From contig JABAKD010000005.1 in assembly GCA_012845835.1 (NCBI GenBank), positions 6,948,655 to 7,012,654 on the forward strand: DNA of 64,000 bases, written 5' to 3'. Source of the stretch: Undaria pinnatifida (taxonomy: Eukaryota; Sar; Phaeophyceae; Laminariales; Alariaceae). Under the pieces are notes generated by a model. That model had not been told where the DNA came from and did not search any database. It was given only the letters and a program-made list of their open reading frames with translations. The position numbers were made by a program, and so were the translations under genes. Every line of letters begins with the position of its first letter. Within the stretch, counting starts at the first letter, position 1. Shown piece by piece: positions 31,440-41,861 of this stretch.

Positions 31440-33590
31440 CAGATTACTGATTTTTGGTGCAGTAGTAGTACATCCTGAAAGAAGATACTAGAGTGTCTGC
31501 GCCTATTTTTTTTCTCAAGTTGGACTTTCAGTCGAAAATGAAAAATACTAAACATCCACCTTTTTTCCGCTATGCGCAGAGTACGAAACCAAAAAATACT
31601 ACTAGCAGTAAAAAATATTTTAGTCTCTAAGTAGACAATACACACGGCGCTGTCAACAGTCGTCATGGTAGAGACACTCCGGATATTATTTATTGAGGGG
31701 ACGCATCCGATTTTCGACAACGTGAAAGCACCCGCGAAGCAAAGACAGCAGATACACATATCCCGCCTTCCCCGAGTAAAAACAGAGAACAAGCGCTACG
31801 CCAACCTCCCGTACGAGCAAAGCCACCCCGCATCTATCATAGACAACGCCGCCGCAACTAGAGATAGCTCTCCTCTTCTTTGTTTTCCTCCTCGCCCGTG
31901 ACCACGCAGACCAATCAATGCGACAGCCTTCAGGTAATAATCAAAGCTCTTCTTCCAAAACCTCGCCGGCTGACATGGCCCCATGTCGACGCCTAATGCA
32001 AACCGATTTTGCATCCTGTCGAATTCGAACCTCCATTGCCTAGGGGACAGCAGTGCAGTCTCTTCATCGATGCCAAGTTCTCTTTCGTTTCGCCTAGAGG
32101 CGAAGCAGGTTCTCAATACTCTTTTCGGTATTTTGGTTTGATATACGCCAACTTTCACTTCACGGCGCATTTAACAACAGCAGTGTGTTTCGCCTACCCT
32201 TGCGTTCTTTTGCGTAAATGACGTTTTTCTTCTGTCAAATTATGCCCTTCGTAATCTCATGTTCGTATTAAACTCTTGGCATTACTTTGAAGTTCAACGA
32301 ATGTCAAATCGAACAACTACACCTTAACTTGTCGAAGTGCTACCCTGCCCTACCCGAAGCATGGGCGCCGGCGAATGCTATACCTGATATATGTTTTTGC
32401 CCCGCATTGCCCTGCTTTAAGGGCAACATACGGTCATTTTCGGACAGTCAGTTTTTTTTTCAGACCGCTCGCCCATCTGCTCGACTCCGCGAACGATAAG
32501 TATGTTTGTTTGTTCTTTTAACCCAAAAAACGCCGCCGATTTCGATTGAAAAAACGAAGAAAAATCGGACGCGGCTAAGGGGCCCCTTCGGAGCCCTAAA
32601 TATGAAGACCTTTTCTTTTTAGTTCTTCGCATAATTTTGGGCGGTTTTGGATACGGTTCGCTGAGCCCTGGAGGCATTCCCTTGCGAAATACAAAATGCC
32701 TTTGGGCGTAGTTGGAGCTAGACCCTCAGCACTGCTCGAGCCCGATGCTCTCTCCGTCGCTCAGCGGGTGCTTTGGTTACTGCTGTACTAGATATCTTTT
32801 GTGATATATGCCTGGTACCCATTTGCAGGAGCAGCGCACTCAGCTTTACGTACGAGTACAACATATTATATACCTGGTATGATATGTTCTTGGCGCCCAT
32901 ACCTGATGCGATATAGTACATATACCTCACTCGTACATACCTGGTGCCATGTAGCAAGCAAAATGATGGAGTAACAATTTAAAGCAGTACCAGGTACCTG
33001 CTAAAGTCTTGCAGAAGTACGAGGTACCGGTAAGAACATATCACACCTTGTACGTTTTGAGGAGTTATCCTGTTTTCTTTTCCTATACTCTAATCCAGTC
33101 TACTGTAACCAAATAAGCAAACAGCTGCGATGAGATTTCCTCACTGCCTCTGAACTACAGTACGAGGAGCACCGCTATTTTCAGCAAAATAAATATGCGA
33201 ATTAACCCATTCCCGATTCTTAAAACGATCCTAGTCTAACTCCAAATGTTTTTCCCTCATGTCGGGAGTGCGGTGCTAAAAAAAGGGTCAAGAACGGCCA
33301 AACAACCTTACCCAAACTCGTCCTACGGAAAATTTATTTGGTCCTGAATACTGTGTATCAGGAACCGAACAGGGACCAGGGTGAGGAAATGACGAAAAAC
33401 AAATGACGATTCCAGTATTGGCCATAGATAGGGTAAGAAGGGGCAAGAGACTTGTAACGGAAGGGATTGTCCTACATGCGTCCAGCTTGTTTGATCCTAG
33501 AATTGCTGCATGCTCTTCCTAGAATTTCGCTTATATCGCTAATATCGCAATCGTCGTTTCATTTGTCGATGAACATGTGTCCCTAAGAGG
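31440..33590. other. Spacer, no gene recognised
   Basis: Open frames here (e.g. 31796-32170 minus, 124 residues) match no family I know. The stretch 32800-33010 is unusually rich in TACCTGGTA-type words (see findings). Confidence 0.4.
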
Positions 33591-33636
33591 TCAACAGCAG
33601 TGACATTAAGCAGGCGCAGCAGTAGCAGTAGGAGCA

Positions 33637-35215
33637 ATGCTGTCGGCGGCGCTAAGGATGTATGGACGCAAACATCCCTTTTCCTTTGCTGCTTCCGCGT
33701 ATTCTCTCACGCAGGGACTGCGTTGCTCGAACATAGGCCTTGTCGAGGTGGAAAATCGACTGGCGATGGACCTTCGAATGCTTGCTGGGGGTTCCTACTT
33801 GGATGTCGCGGGGAGGTTTGGCGATCCGAACATCACGGTGTTCTCTATCATGTGGGAAGTTATCGACGCCATCAACTCTACGCCTGAAGTCGACCTGTTC
33901 TTCTTTCCGCAAACAGTGGCAGAGTGCCGAAGGAATGCCGCGATATTCAAGGTGATGTAATGTAGAGAACACGACGCCATCACACAACACACAGCGAGCA
34001 CTCGAGAATGTACAGCGTAGAGATGCCTTCGCTCGGATCATGTACGACATAGACAATGTGGCGGGGTGGACATGTGCCTCCCTCTAACACGTTTGACGTT
34101 GTGCTCTCGAGAACATCTAAAAGCAAACGGCAGGGTCTGCAAGAGTAGCGACGAGTCAATCCCAGTTTATAGGAACATGGAGTGCGGTTTGTGAGTGGGG
34201 CAGGGGAAATAGGCGTGTGCGTTCCAATACGCACGAGACTGAAGGCTGGGAATGTTTTTCAAATGCTATGATAGGCCTAGATAGCTCTTCGTGCTAAACT
34301 TAGATCCAGGGACACCATTCTTGTCATATTGGGCATTCCAATCTAACTCACGCTTATGTTTCGCCTCCCTTGAATTGTTTTGGTTTGTCACAACCAAAGG
34401 CGAAAAGCACCAACGGCATCTTCGACCAAGCTGTGGCCGCCACCGATGGTCTGATTATCAAGATGAGAGCACCGCCCGCCAAGAGCGCCTCGAACACCAT
34501 ATCGTATTTCTCTGGCCTTAAGACGGGACACGGCGTCAACGTACAGGCGACGTGCGATGCCGACTTCCGCATCTGAAGTGTCTCGAGCATCGCTCCCGGC
34601 GCCGCACACGCTTAGTCGGCATGGACTCAATCTTCCCTGGGAGAGGCAACTGAGCGCCGTCCAGACGGCAAGCACATCATCGGGAATGCGGCCTATCCGA
34701 TCAGCGAGAAGCTGCTCACGCCGTACCCTGGGAAAGGTCTGCCACGGACCAGGACTCTTTGAACTTCCACTTTTCAGCTGTGAGCTAAGATCGAACAGAC
34801 GTTCGCTATTCTCGTGGCAACACGGGGCATGCTCCGGAGTCCCCTCCGAGTCGGGTTTGCAGGCCGGACTGACCTCGTGAATGCGGTCTTCTATCTGCAC
34901 AACTAATACCGAGATGAGCTAACCAAGATGGTCCAAGAAGAACAAGAACACGAGGAGACGGGAAACGGGCGAATCCTTCCGGAGAAGGGCAGGGTTTTGC
35001 CGCCTCATTACAAGAGCTCGGTGCGGCCGACAGACAAGCACACCGCCAAACCTCCGATGCGAAGCGGTGAAACTCCCACGCGAGCGGCGTTAGGGGCAGT
35101 TTTACTCTACAACAGGCCGTTCTGCCCCAAGGAGAGCATCGCCAGGAATTCGTACATAATAACGCCTTCGATACAGCAGTGCCGAGGATTGTGGTGGCGC
35201 CTGAGCGTTGAATGA
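33637..35215 (+). pseudogene. PIF/Harbinger (DDE_4-type) transposase, decayed
   Basis: 33637-33953 encodes a typical N-part (LRMLAGGSYLDVAGRFG, MWEVIDAIN, ECRRNAAIFK). It may be followed by an intron or insertion to ~34392. 34393-34575 gives STNGIFDQAVAATDGL (first catalytic D kept), SYFSGLKTGHGVNVQATCDA, then a TGA. The same frame continues past a second stop to HIIGNAAYPISEKLLTPYPG, where the usual G-D-x-AYP aspartate is replaced by N. After another shift KIEQTFAILV (catalytic E kept) and VNAVFYLHN are readable to ~34905. 34928-35215 resembles the C-terminal tail (ESIARNSYI). Stops, shifts and the D-to-N change make it inactive. Confidence 0.75.
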
Positions 35216-35479
35216 CAGAGACGATTGTGGGGTGCTAGGATAATGTGGAGGGTGCGCGAGGGATGGGATTGCACTGGAGTAGATCTCTTGGAGATATACG
35301 TGGTGCTCGCCAATGGGCCTTTATTCAGTTTTTTAGCTATTTTTAAACATGTAGCCGAAACATGATCGGCCGCAACATGACCGGGGCGGCGGGCTCTGAT
35401 CCAAAAGTGCTGTTCATCTGCCTGCGTATGTTGGCAGTCTGTAGAGTGCAGGGTGTCAACAGATCTTCACTACGGTCAC

Positions 35480-38150
35480 AAGGGTAACCCCCTCTACTTT
35501 TTTCTGCACTCGCAGTTCGACCCAGTGCCGCGTGTTGGTGACCTTGCATGTGGAGAGGGTCGCAGTTTCATAGAGTGTGGGGTGTAATTTTTATCTCAGC
35601 ACGAGAGTATGCCGGTAAAGCGTCCGTGTCTTGCAGACCTTTTTTTTCTTCTTGCAGCTTATTAGAGCACAGAGAGTTGGCGACCATTCATAATTGTCCT
35701 CCTTCATGTCTGTCAGGTTTCTTGCGGTTTTTACAGCTTTTAGTGATTTCTTGTCGAGAGCCTTCGCCCCCCCCCCCTCCTCTTCGCGCTTGGTTCGAGC
35801 AATGTCTGCCTGGTTGGTAAAAACCCGACGTGCTCCGTCCCGGCATAGTAGGGATGCGAGGGTCTATGATCATACTTCTACGGCCATGCACAAACTGAGT
35901 ACCCCCCCCACCACCCGCCCCCCGTCCTCCGCCCCCCCCCCCTTTTCCCGCTTACAATTCGAGCTTAACAGAGTGCAGGATATGTAGGATTTGTTATACA
36001 ACGAGGGACTACGTCGGTATAGCAGCCCCCTCCCCCTTGCATCACCCCTTCCTTTTCGCTATTAGTTTGCGTTTGACAGAGTGCAGGGGTTTTTTTTCTC
36101 GTAACTCAAGGCCACCGCGCATAGCGGTCCCGCACCCCCCCCCCTCCCTTTTGTTTCGCTTGCAGCTTGAGCTTGATGGAGTGCAGGATACATTTTATTT
36201 CCACAACCATAGGACGCCGCGTACATATACACCACCTCGCCCTCCCCCGTCTTTTTTTTTTCGTTTACAGTTTGAGTTGAGAGGGTGCAGGTTGCAATAA
36301 ATTTTCACGATCAGGGGATGTCGCTTCGCTACCCCCTCCGTCCTCCCCATCCGTTTTTTTCGGTTGAAGATTCGACTTGATACAGTGCAGGGTGTATCTG
36401 GCTTATTATGACCAGAAGACGCCACGCACAGCTGCCCCCTACCCAAGAGTTTTGGTTGCGCTTACAAATTGTAGCTTCATAAAGTGCAGGGTGTAGTTCG
36501 TCTTCAATATAAAAAAGTACGGTGGTTTGGCCCCCAGCCCCCCTTCGCCCCCTCTCCCTTTGTTTTCGCTTCGAGTTTATACCTGTAGACTGCAGGGTGT
36601 TTTTTATTTGTCTTAACCAGAGGGGGCCACGCATAGCTATTAGAAAAAATAGTTGACCCCTCCCCCTCCATTTTTCACGTACAGCGTGAGCTTAATAGAG
36701 TGCAAATGGTGTATTTTTGGTTCTGTATCGGGAGAGTACGTCGGTTTGGCCACCCCCTCCCACTCCTTTGTTTTTTTTTTTGTTTTATAGTTAGATAGAG
36801 TGCCGGGTGTATTTTCTGCTCTACAACGTGAAAGAACCAAGGTTTGGCCACCCCTCCCTCTCCTTTTGCGTTCGATTGCAGCTTGAGTTTGATCATTATA
36901 ACCTGCAGGATGTAGTTCCTATTACATCATGAGAGAGTACGGCGCAAGAATGACCCCCCTCTCCGTTTGTTTGACATGCAGAATGAGCTCGATAGAGCAC
37001 AGGGTGTGGTATGTTGTGTATGCAAGGGCAAAGATCGTCGCGCTTCGAGAGTCTCATTTTTTCCACTAGACTGCGCCAAGCGAAGGTCGTACCAGGTAGA
37101 AGGTATCTACGGGGAAAGTAGCATTCGTGACAGTATCGAATGGGGAAATGGCCGCTGACGTCCCAGACTCGTAGGAGTGGTAGAGGAAGGGCGGAAAGCC
37201 GAATGGGTGAGGAAGGCGTGTTGCTTCGGCGAGCAGCATCGACAGCCTCTGTTGCTGGAGACCCTCTCTGAGAAAGCGATGGCGACGCCAGCAAATTATC
37301 CACGAAGACGGTAGCATTTGTGGCAGTGTCGAATTAGGGGATCGCCACTTTCGTATTCGTTGGAGCGGTAGAGGAGGCACGGAAGGCGTGTCGCGTCTGC
37401 TAGCAGCATCTGCAGCTTATGTTGTTACCGAAGACCCTCTCTGAGAAATCGATGGATTCGTCAGTAAAATCGAAACGGAAATCTCGGAAATACCTCATCA
37501 ACATTATGTATTCATGACGGAAGAGAACGGGCGGGGGAGGAACCCTCGGCCAATGGGATTGGGACTCGCAACACGCGGGGATGAAAGCCACACGCCTATT
37601 GTATTATATAAAGAGAGTACGGCACGGCGGTTTGGTCACCCCCGCTCTCTCGTTTTTTTCGCGTGCAGCGTGAGCTTGATCGAGTACAGGGTACAGTTTT
37701 TCATATACATAAGAGGATGCCGCGCATAATCGTAATTGTCCCCTTTCCCTCTCTTTGCTTCCATTACAGCTTGGGCTTGACAGAGTACAAGGTGCAATTG
37801 TACTTTCAAAACCAAAGGACGCCTCCGCCTATGCCGCCGCCCTCCCCCCTCTGTTATTTTTTTTATGATAGCTTGAGGTTGACAGAGTGCGGGGTGTAAT
37901 ATGTTTACACAACCAACGGACGGCGCGCGTCGTCAGACCCTCCCCCCGCCCCCTTTCGGGTTGGCTTCCTTTTTCACAGCGTGTAGAGGGTTCACGCGGT
38001 TTTCAACCAAAAATGTTGTTTCTCGTCGAATGGTTTTGCTCGCAGTTCGATATTGGGCGTGCTGGTAGTTTTTTCAAGACGTGACGGCGAGGGTACCCAC
38101 CTAACGTTGGCTATCGCTCTAAGTTCAATAGAGTGCAAGGCATTGACCAC
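35480..38150 (+). repeat. ~100-bp tandem array, ~18 units resembling splice acceptor plus exon stub
   Basis: Each unit has a C/T tract, TTTTCGCTTGCAG-like acceptor, the stub (C)TTGAGCTTGATAGAGTGCAG, GGTGTA, and an AACCA.AGGACGCCGCGCATA-like spacer. Stubs are seen near 35655, 35955, 36068, 36163, 36268, 36368, 36473, 36580, 36683, 36788, 36878, 36980, 37665, 37768, 37873, 38115 and others. Units are strongly diverged, so the array is old. It is split by the 37100-37480 repeat. No long frame crosses it. Confidence 0.85.
37100..37480. repeat. Tandem duplication, two ~190-bp units
   Basis: GTAGCATT(C/T)GTG(A/G)CAGT(A/G)TCGAAT, GGTAGAGGA, GGAAGGCGTGT, AGCAGCATC, GACCCTCTCTGAGAAA(G/T)CGATGG occur in order at ~37117-37285 and ~37308-37455. 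The block is embedded in the 100-bp array. Confidence 0.85.
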
Positions 38151-38157
38151 CTTTTCA

Positions 38158-38505
38158 GGTGGATTTCTTCACGCGAAGCGAGGTATTGCGCCTCGTCGAC
38201 GGCGAATCCATCGTCATTGTCATTAACGGCTACACCGTCAAAGGCTATCTACAGAGCAAACCCACGCCGAGGTTTTGCTGAGCGCCGCCGAAGAAGGTGA
38301 GGAAACTGGTCCCACCAAACTCGTGGCCTGCACCACCCAAGACTTTGGTGCGACCAGCTTCCTCACCTTCTCCAGCGGCGCTCGGCAAAGCCTCGTCGTA
38401 GGTTGCTTTGTAGGTAGTTTTTAACGGCGAAGCCGTTAATGACGATCACGATAGATCCGCCCTAGACGAGGCGCAATACCTTGCTTCGTGTGAAGAAATT
38501 CACCT
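38158..38505. repeat. Large inverted duplication (~175-bp arms, almost no spacer)
   Basis: 38158-38332 (GTGGATTTCTTCACGCGAAG...GTGAGGAAACTGGTC) is repeated inverted at 38333-38505 with roughly 85-90% identity by eye. Both arms carry the same potential coding text (FFTRSEVLRLVDGESIVIVI and, on the minus strand, FFTRSKVLRLV). On the minus strand it follows an open Pro/Thr-rich N-terminus starting at 38707. Neither arm is open past ~40 codons. Family unknown. Confidence 0.85.
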
Positions 38506-38706
38506 TGCGAGGACCTTCGGTGGTGGTAAGGGTGATTTCGCCTGGGCCGGAAGGCTGGACAGCGGCGGGCTGGGGCGCAGCGCCGCTTGGCGTCGTTGGC
38601 CGGGTTACTGGCACCGCAGGGCCAGCTCGGCTTCTAATGCTGTTCGGGGTGGGGTGGGCGGGGTTGCTGCTTGTGGTCGCGCTCGTCGCACGGCGTGTTG
38701 ATGACA

Positions 38707-41490
38707 TCGAATAGGCAGATTGCTGTAGCAGTTGCAGTTGCGATGTGAAGGGGTGGGGGCTTCATGTCACCGCCGTGCCTTGCGGTTCATCTTTTAAGCA
38801 TCTTCATGCCTTCTACTTTTTTTAACCTAGCTGGGACAAAAGGGTTGCGGGTCGACAGACCCAATCTTCCTGGTTTTGCACTATTTTTTATTTATCGTAT
38901 GAAGTTTCTTTTCCACACAAAACAAAAATGATTGGCATTCCCGTCGTTTTGGAACACCGTGCAGAACACAATCGTTCGGGTTCAATTTGTTCCGTATCCG
39001 TTGTTACTCTCCTTTTGGCCGCCGTTTGTTGTCGCTGGCGGTGTTCATATGGCCCTAACTTCTTCGCCTTGTTGCGTTCTCTCCCAGTGCCATTAAGTGC
39101 TCTATGAGCCCAATGCCGTCTTTGTGTCAGTTCCTAGGGTCTATTAGTATGACGTTTTTTCTCTTCTTCTCTTTTCCTTTCCTTGCTTCGTCTTCTTCTC
39201 TTGTTTTGTCTTTCATTTCCTTTCCTTTTTCGCTTTCTCTTCTTTTCTTTTATTTCCTTTCCTTTCCTTTCTTTTCTTTTCTTTTTTTTTATTCTTTTTT
39301 CCAATTGACTTGCGTCTGACGTGCGTATGCGTAGGGATAGGTACTACGTGTAATATATACGTGGTAGTCTTTCTTGGGTGGCAAGCGGTATAGTCGGTTT
39401 TTCCAGGCGCGAGTAGTGAGACGTATGCACTAGTATGGACCTGGCACATCGTATGCTGACTCCCGATTTCACTTTTTATATGTTTCTGACAGAGGCATGA
39501 ATTGCGTCAGCTGTGATATATGCGTGTACCACCTTTGGTTTGTTTGTGTTTTACCACCTTTGGTTTGTTTGTGTTTTTCCCTGGGGTGTTGCTCAGCTCC
39601 AGAGTGACTGGAGCCTGTCCTGTGACCACGGACTTGATTATGCGAGTTAATGTGAGAACAACAACAACAATATATAGCAGGGGGTACGGGAGGCGAAATG
39701 TCGGGAGTAACATTATCCCCCTTCACCACTAACTCGTCGCTTAAAGGGGTCCATTTTTGGATGAAACCCTTATCCAAAAATTGCATCCGGATTCGGTTTT
39801 CAGCATGTCATAGGAGGTAACACGCATGGTAACAAGCCGAAAACAGCAACAATACTCTACTAGTATGTAGCAGTACAAGACACAAACGCATCAAACGCAC
39901 CTGTCTGCTGAGCAAGCAACACGTATAATAGGCGTACTCGTGGTGCTGCTGCTGTCCCGCTATCCGCTGGCACACACCTCGAGCCTAACCAGGAGCCGAT
40001 GGGATCGGATAGTGATGGTTACGACTATGAGAGCCTAACCACTCTCCTCGCAGTCAGTCGCGATTGCCTTACTCGCCAAACACAAGAAACACACGTTCTT
40101 GTCGAGGACGAGGACAGCCCCCGTCTGCGACATGTCGTTGTTGATGCACGGGATCGACGGGAGAGAGGAGGAAGACATCCCTCCTCGCGTGAAGCGCACA
40201 CTGCGTGTTTTCCCTCGCCCTACCTAAAAAGCTTCATCTGCGTGTGCCCTGAGATGCTCTGGTGCAGCCAACTCGTGCGCGTGTGTACGTAGTCGAGCGA
40301 TCGCGTTGTAGATTAGTATTCACTATAACTTTGTTGAAAACAATCGATAAATTCGGGTTTCATTATGAGGGCTGTCGATCCGATTCTGTGCGTCTGATTC
40401 TGCGACCCGAAAATCTATCTCATTTTCGGATTCGGATATGCTATCACAAGAGATGACCCAAAACACGCAGCAGCGGAAGCAGTCAGCGCCACAACCACAG
40501 CCATCAACCACCATCACCACCACCAGCAGCAACAGCAGCAGCAGCAACAGCAACACCAGCACCAGCACCAACAGCAACATCAGTATCCGTATTCAATACC
40601 TGGTACTTCACTGTACAAGACAGCAACAGCAGCAGCAGAAGTACCTGGTACAGTAGTAATATTAGTACCACAGTTCTAACCCTGGCGCCGAGAGCACCAA
40701 TAGCACCAACAGGACTAACAGGACGCGCGTAAAGCAGTGTAATGGTACGTGAGCAGCGAGAGTCCACAAATCACAACTACCAAACTGTGTAGACTACACA
40801 GGGCAATAACGGTAAAGGCAAACCGCGACAAGTGAAAGTGTGCATCGCCGCACATAGACTACAGTAGTACATACCATAAGTAGGTACAGCAGTAGACTCC
40901 TCACCTCTGCCGGAGAAGCAGGGTCCAAGATGCGTCGTACTTTCTTCCCCACCCCATTCCGGGACGCGGGCCTTCCAGTGGCTCCGCGCTTTGCTCTTGT
41001 CGTTCCCATCAGTATCCCCCCTCCCCTCCTCTCACAACACGTATCACTGACCACGCGATGTCCCCCCTGGGTTTTAACCCGCCAGTTCACATCGAGAGCG
41101 TTGGTGCTAGTGAACCCTCTTCTGTGGGTAGAGATACCCCCCCCCCCGGTAACAAAGCACACCTCAGAGGTTTGGCACGGGGGGGGGGGAATACGGGCGA
41201 GGCCTGTCGCAGCCAAGGTATTGCTCGTAGATTCAACAACGAAGCGGCCATAACTCGCACCACTAGCGGTTCTGCTGAGCAAGGCTCGGCATTCACGCCA
41301 GCAGCAGCACGCCAATGCGAGAAGAAACACGCGGGAAGCTCCTGCCGGTGGGGGGCGTGGCATGTCGCCTATGGTCCGTGCGGCCTGCAATGTTATCGAC
41401 TGCTGTCAGTCAACTGTTTAGCTGTTAGCTCACTCATGATCTGGGAGGTTTCCAGACTGTGTCGAGGCGTTTTTCGAAACTCGAAACCGG
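38707..41490. other. Spacer: pyrimidine-rich and CAG repeats, no supported gene
   Basis: TTTCC-rich tract ~39165-39300, a 28-bp tandem pair (ACCACCTTTGGTTTGTTTGT) at ~39528-39585, the (GTT)n repeat, and CAG/CAA repeats ~40520-40640. The 198-residue minus frame 40794-41390 matches nothing I recognise. Confidence 0.5.
39590..39675 (-). repeat. (GTT)n-linked dispersed repeat, copy 3
   Basis: Reverse complement of the 12.5-kb and 30.8-kb copies: GGAGCCTGTCCTGTGACCAC, GATTATGCGAGTTAATGTGAG, then (AAC)n. Confidence 0.75.
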
Positions 41491-41708
41491 AAAATGCTAA
41501 AGGCTATTGCGAGCGGCTTTGCCTTCGTCTCGTGCTTAGTCACGCTGCGTGGCCGGGTGGCATGTGTGGGACGTAAGGGAGGTGAGATCGTGAGATCGCC
41601 CGCGTGCCGAACGGTTTTTTATGAGGTTGGACGGCGCGGATATCCGGGAATCGTGTCGTATCGTCCCCGGAGTTGATTTCTTGAACACAACTCGCGAGTT
41701 GTAAACGG
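41491..41708 (+). mobile_element. Extra copy of a MULE right terminus
   Basis: Matches 51831-52046 in the same orientation (from AAAATGCTAAAGGCTATTGC to GAACACAACTCGCGAGTTGT) with few differences. It abuts the inverted left TIR at 41711, forming a long hairpin. Probably the remaining right end of an adjacent element copy. Confidence 0.85.
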
Positions 41709-41861
41709 GAACCGGTAAACACAACTCGCGAGTTGTGTTCAAGAAATCAACTCCGGGTACGATAAGACACCATCCCCGTATATTCGCGCCGTCCAACCTC
41801 ATACAAAACCGTTTGGCACGCTGCGAGACGTGATGCCGTTCGTGAGGAGATCGTCATCGCT

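Noticed and set aside
40794..41390. 198-residue minus-strand frame
   Set aside because: Long but without any family motif I recognise, crossing C/G homopolymers; not enough to call a gene.
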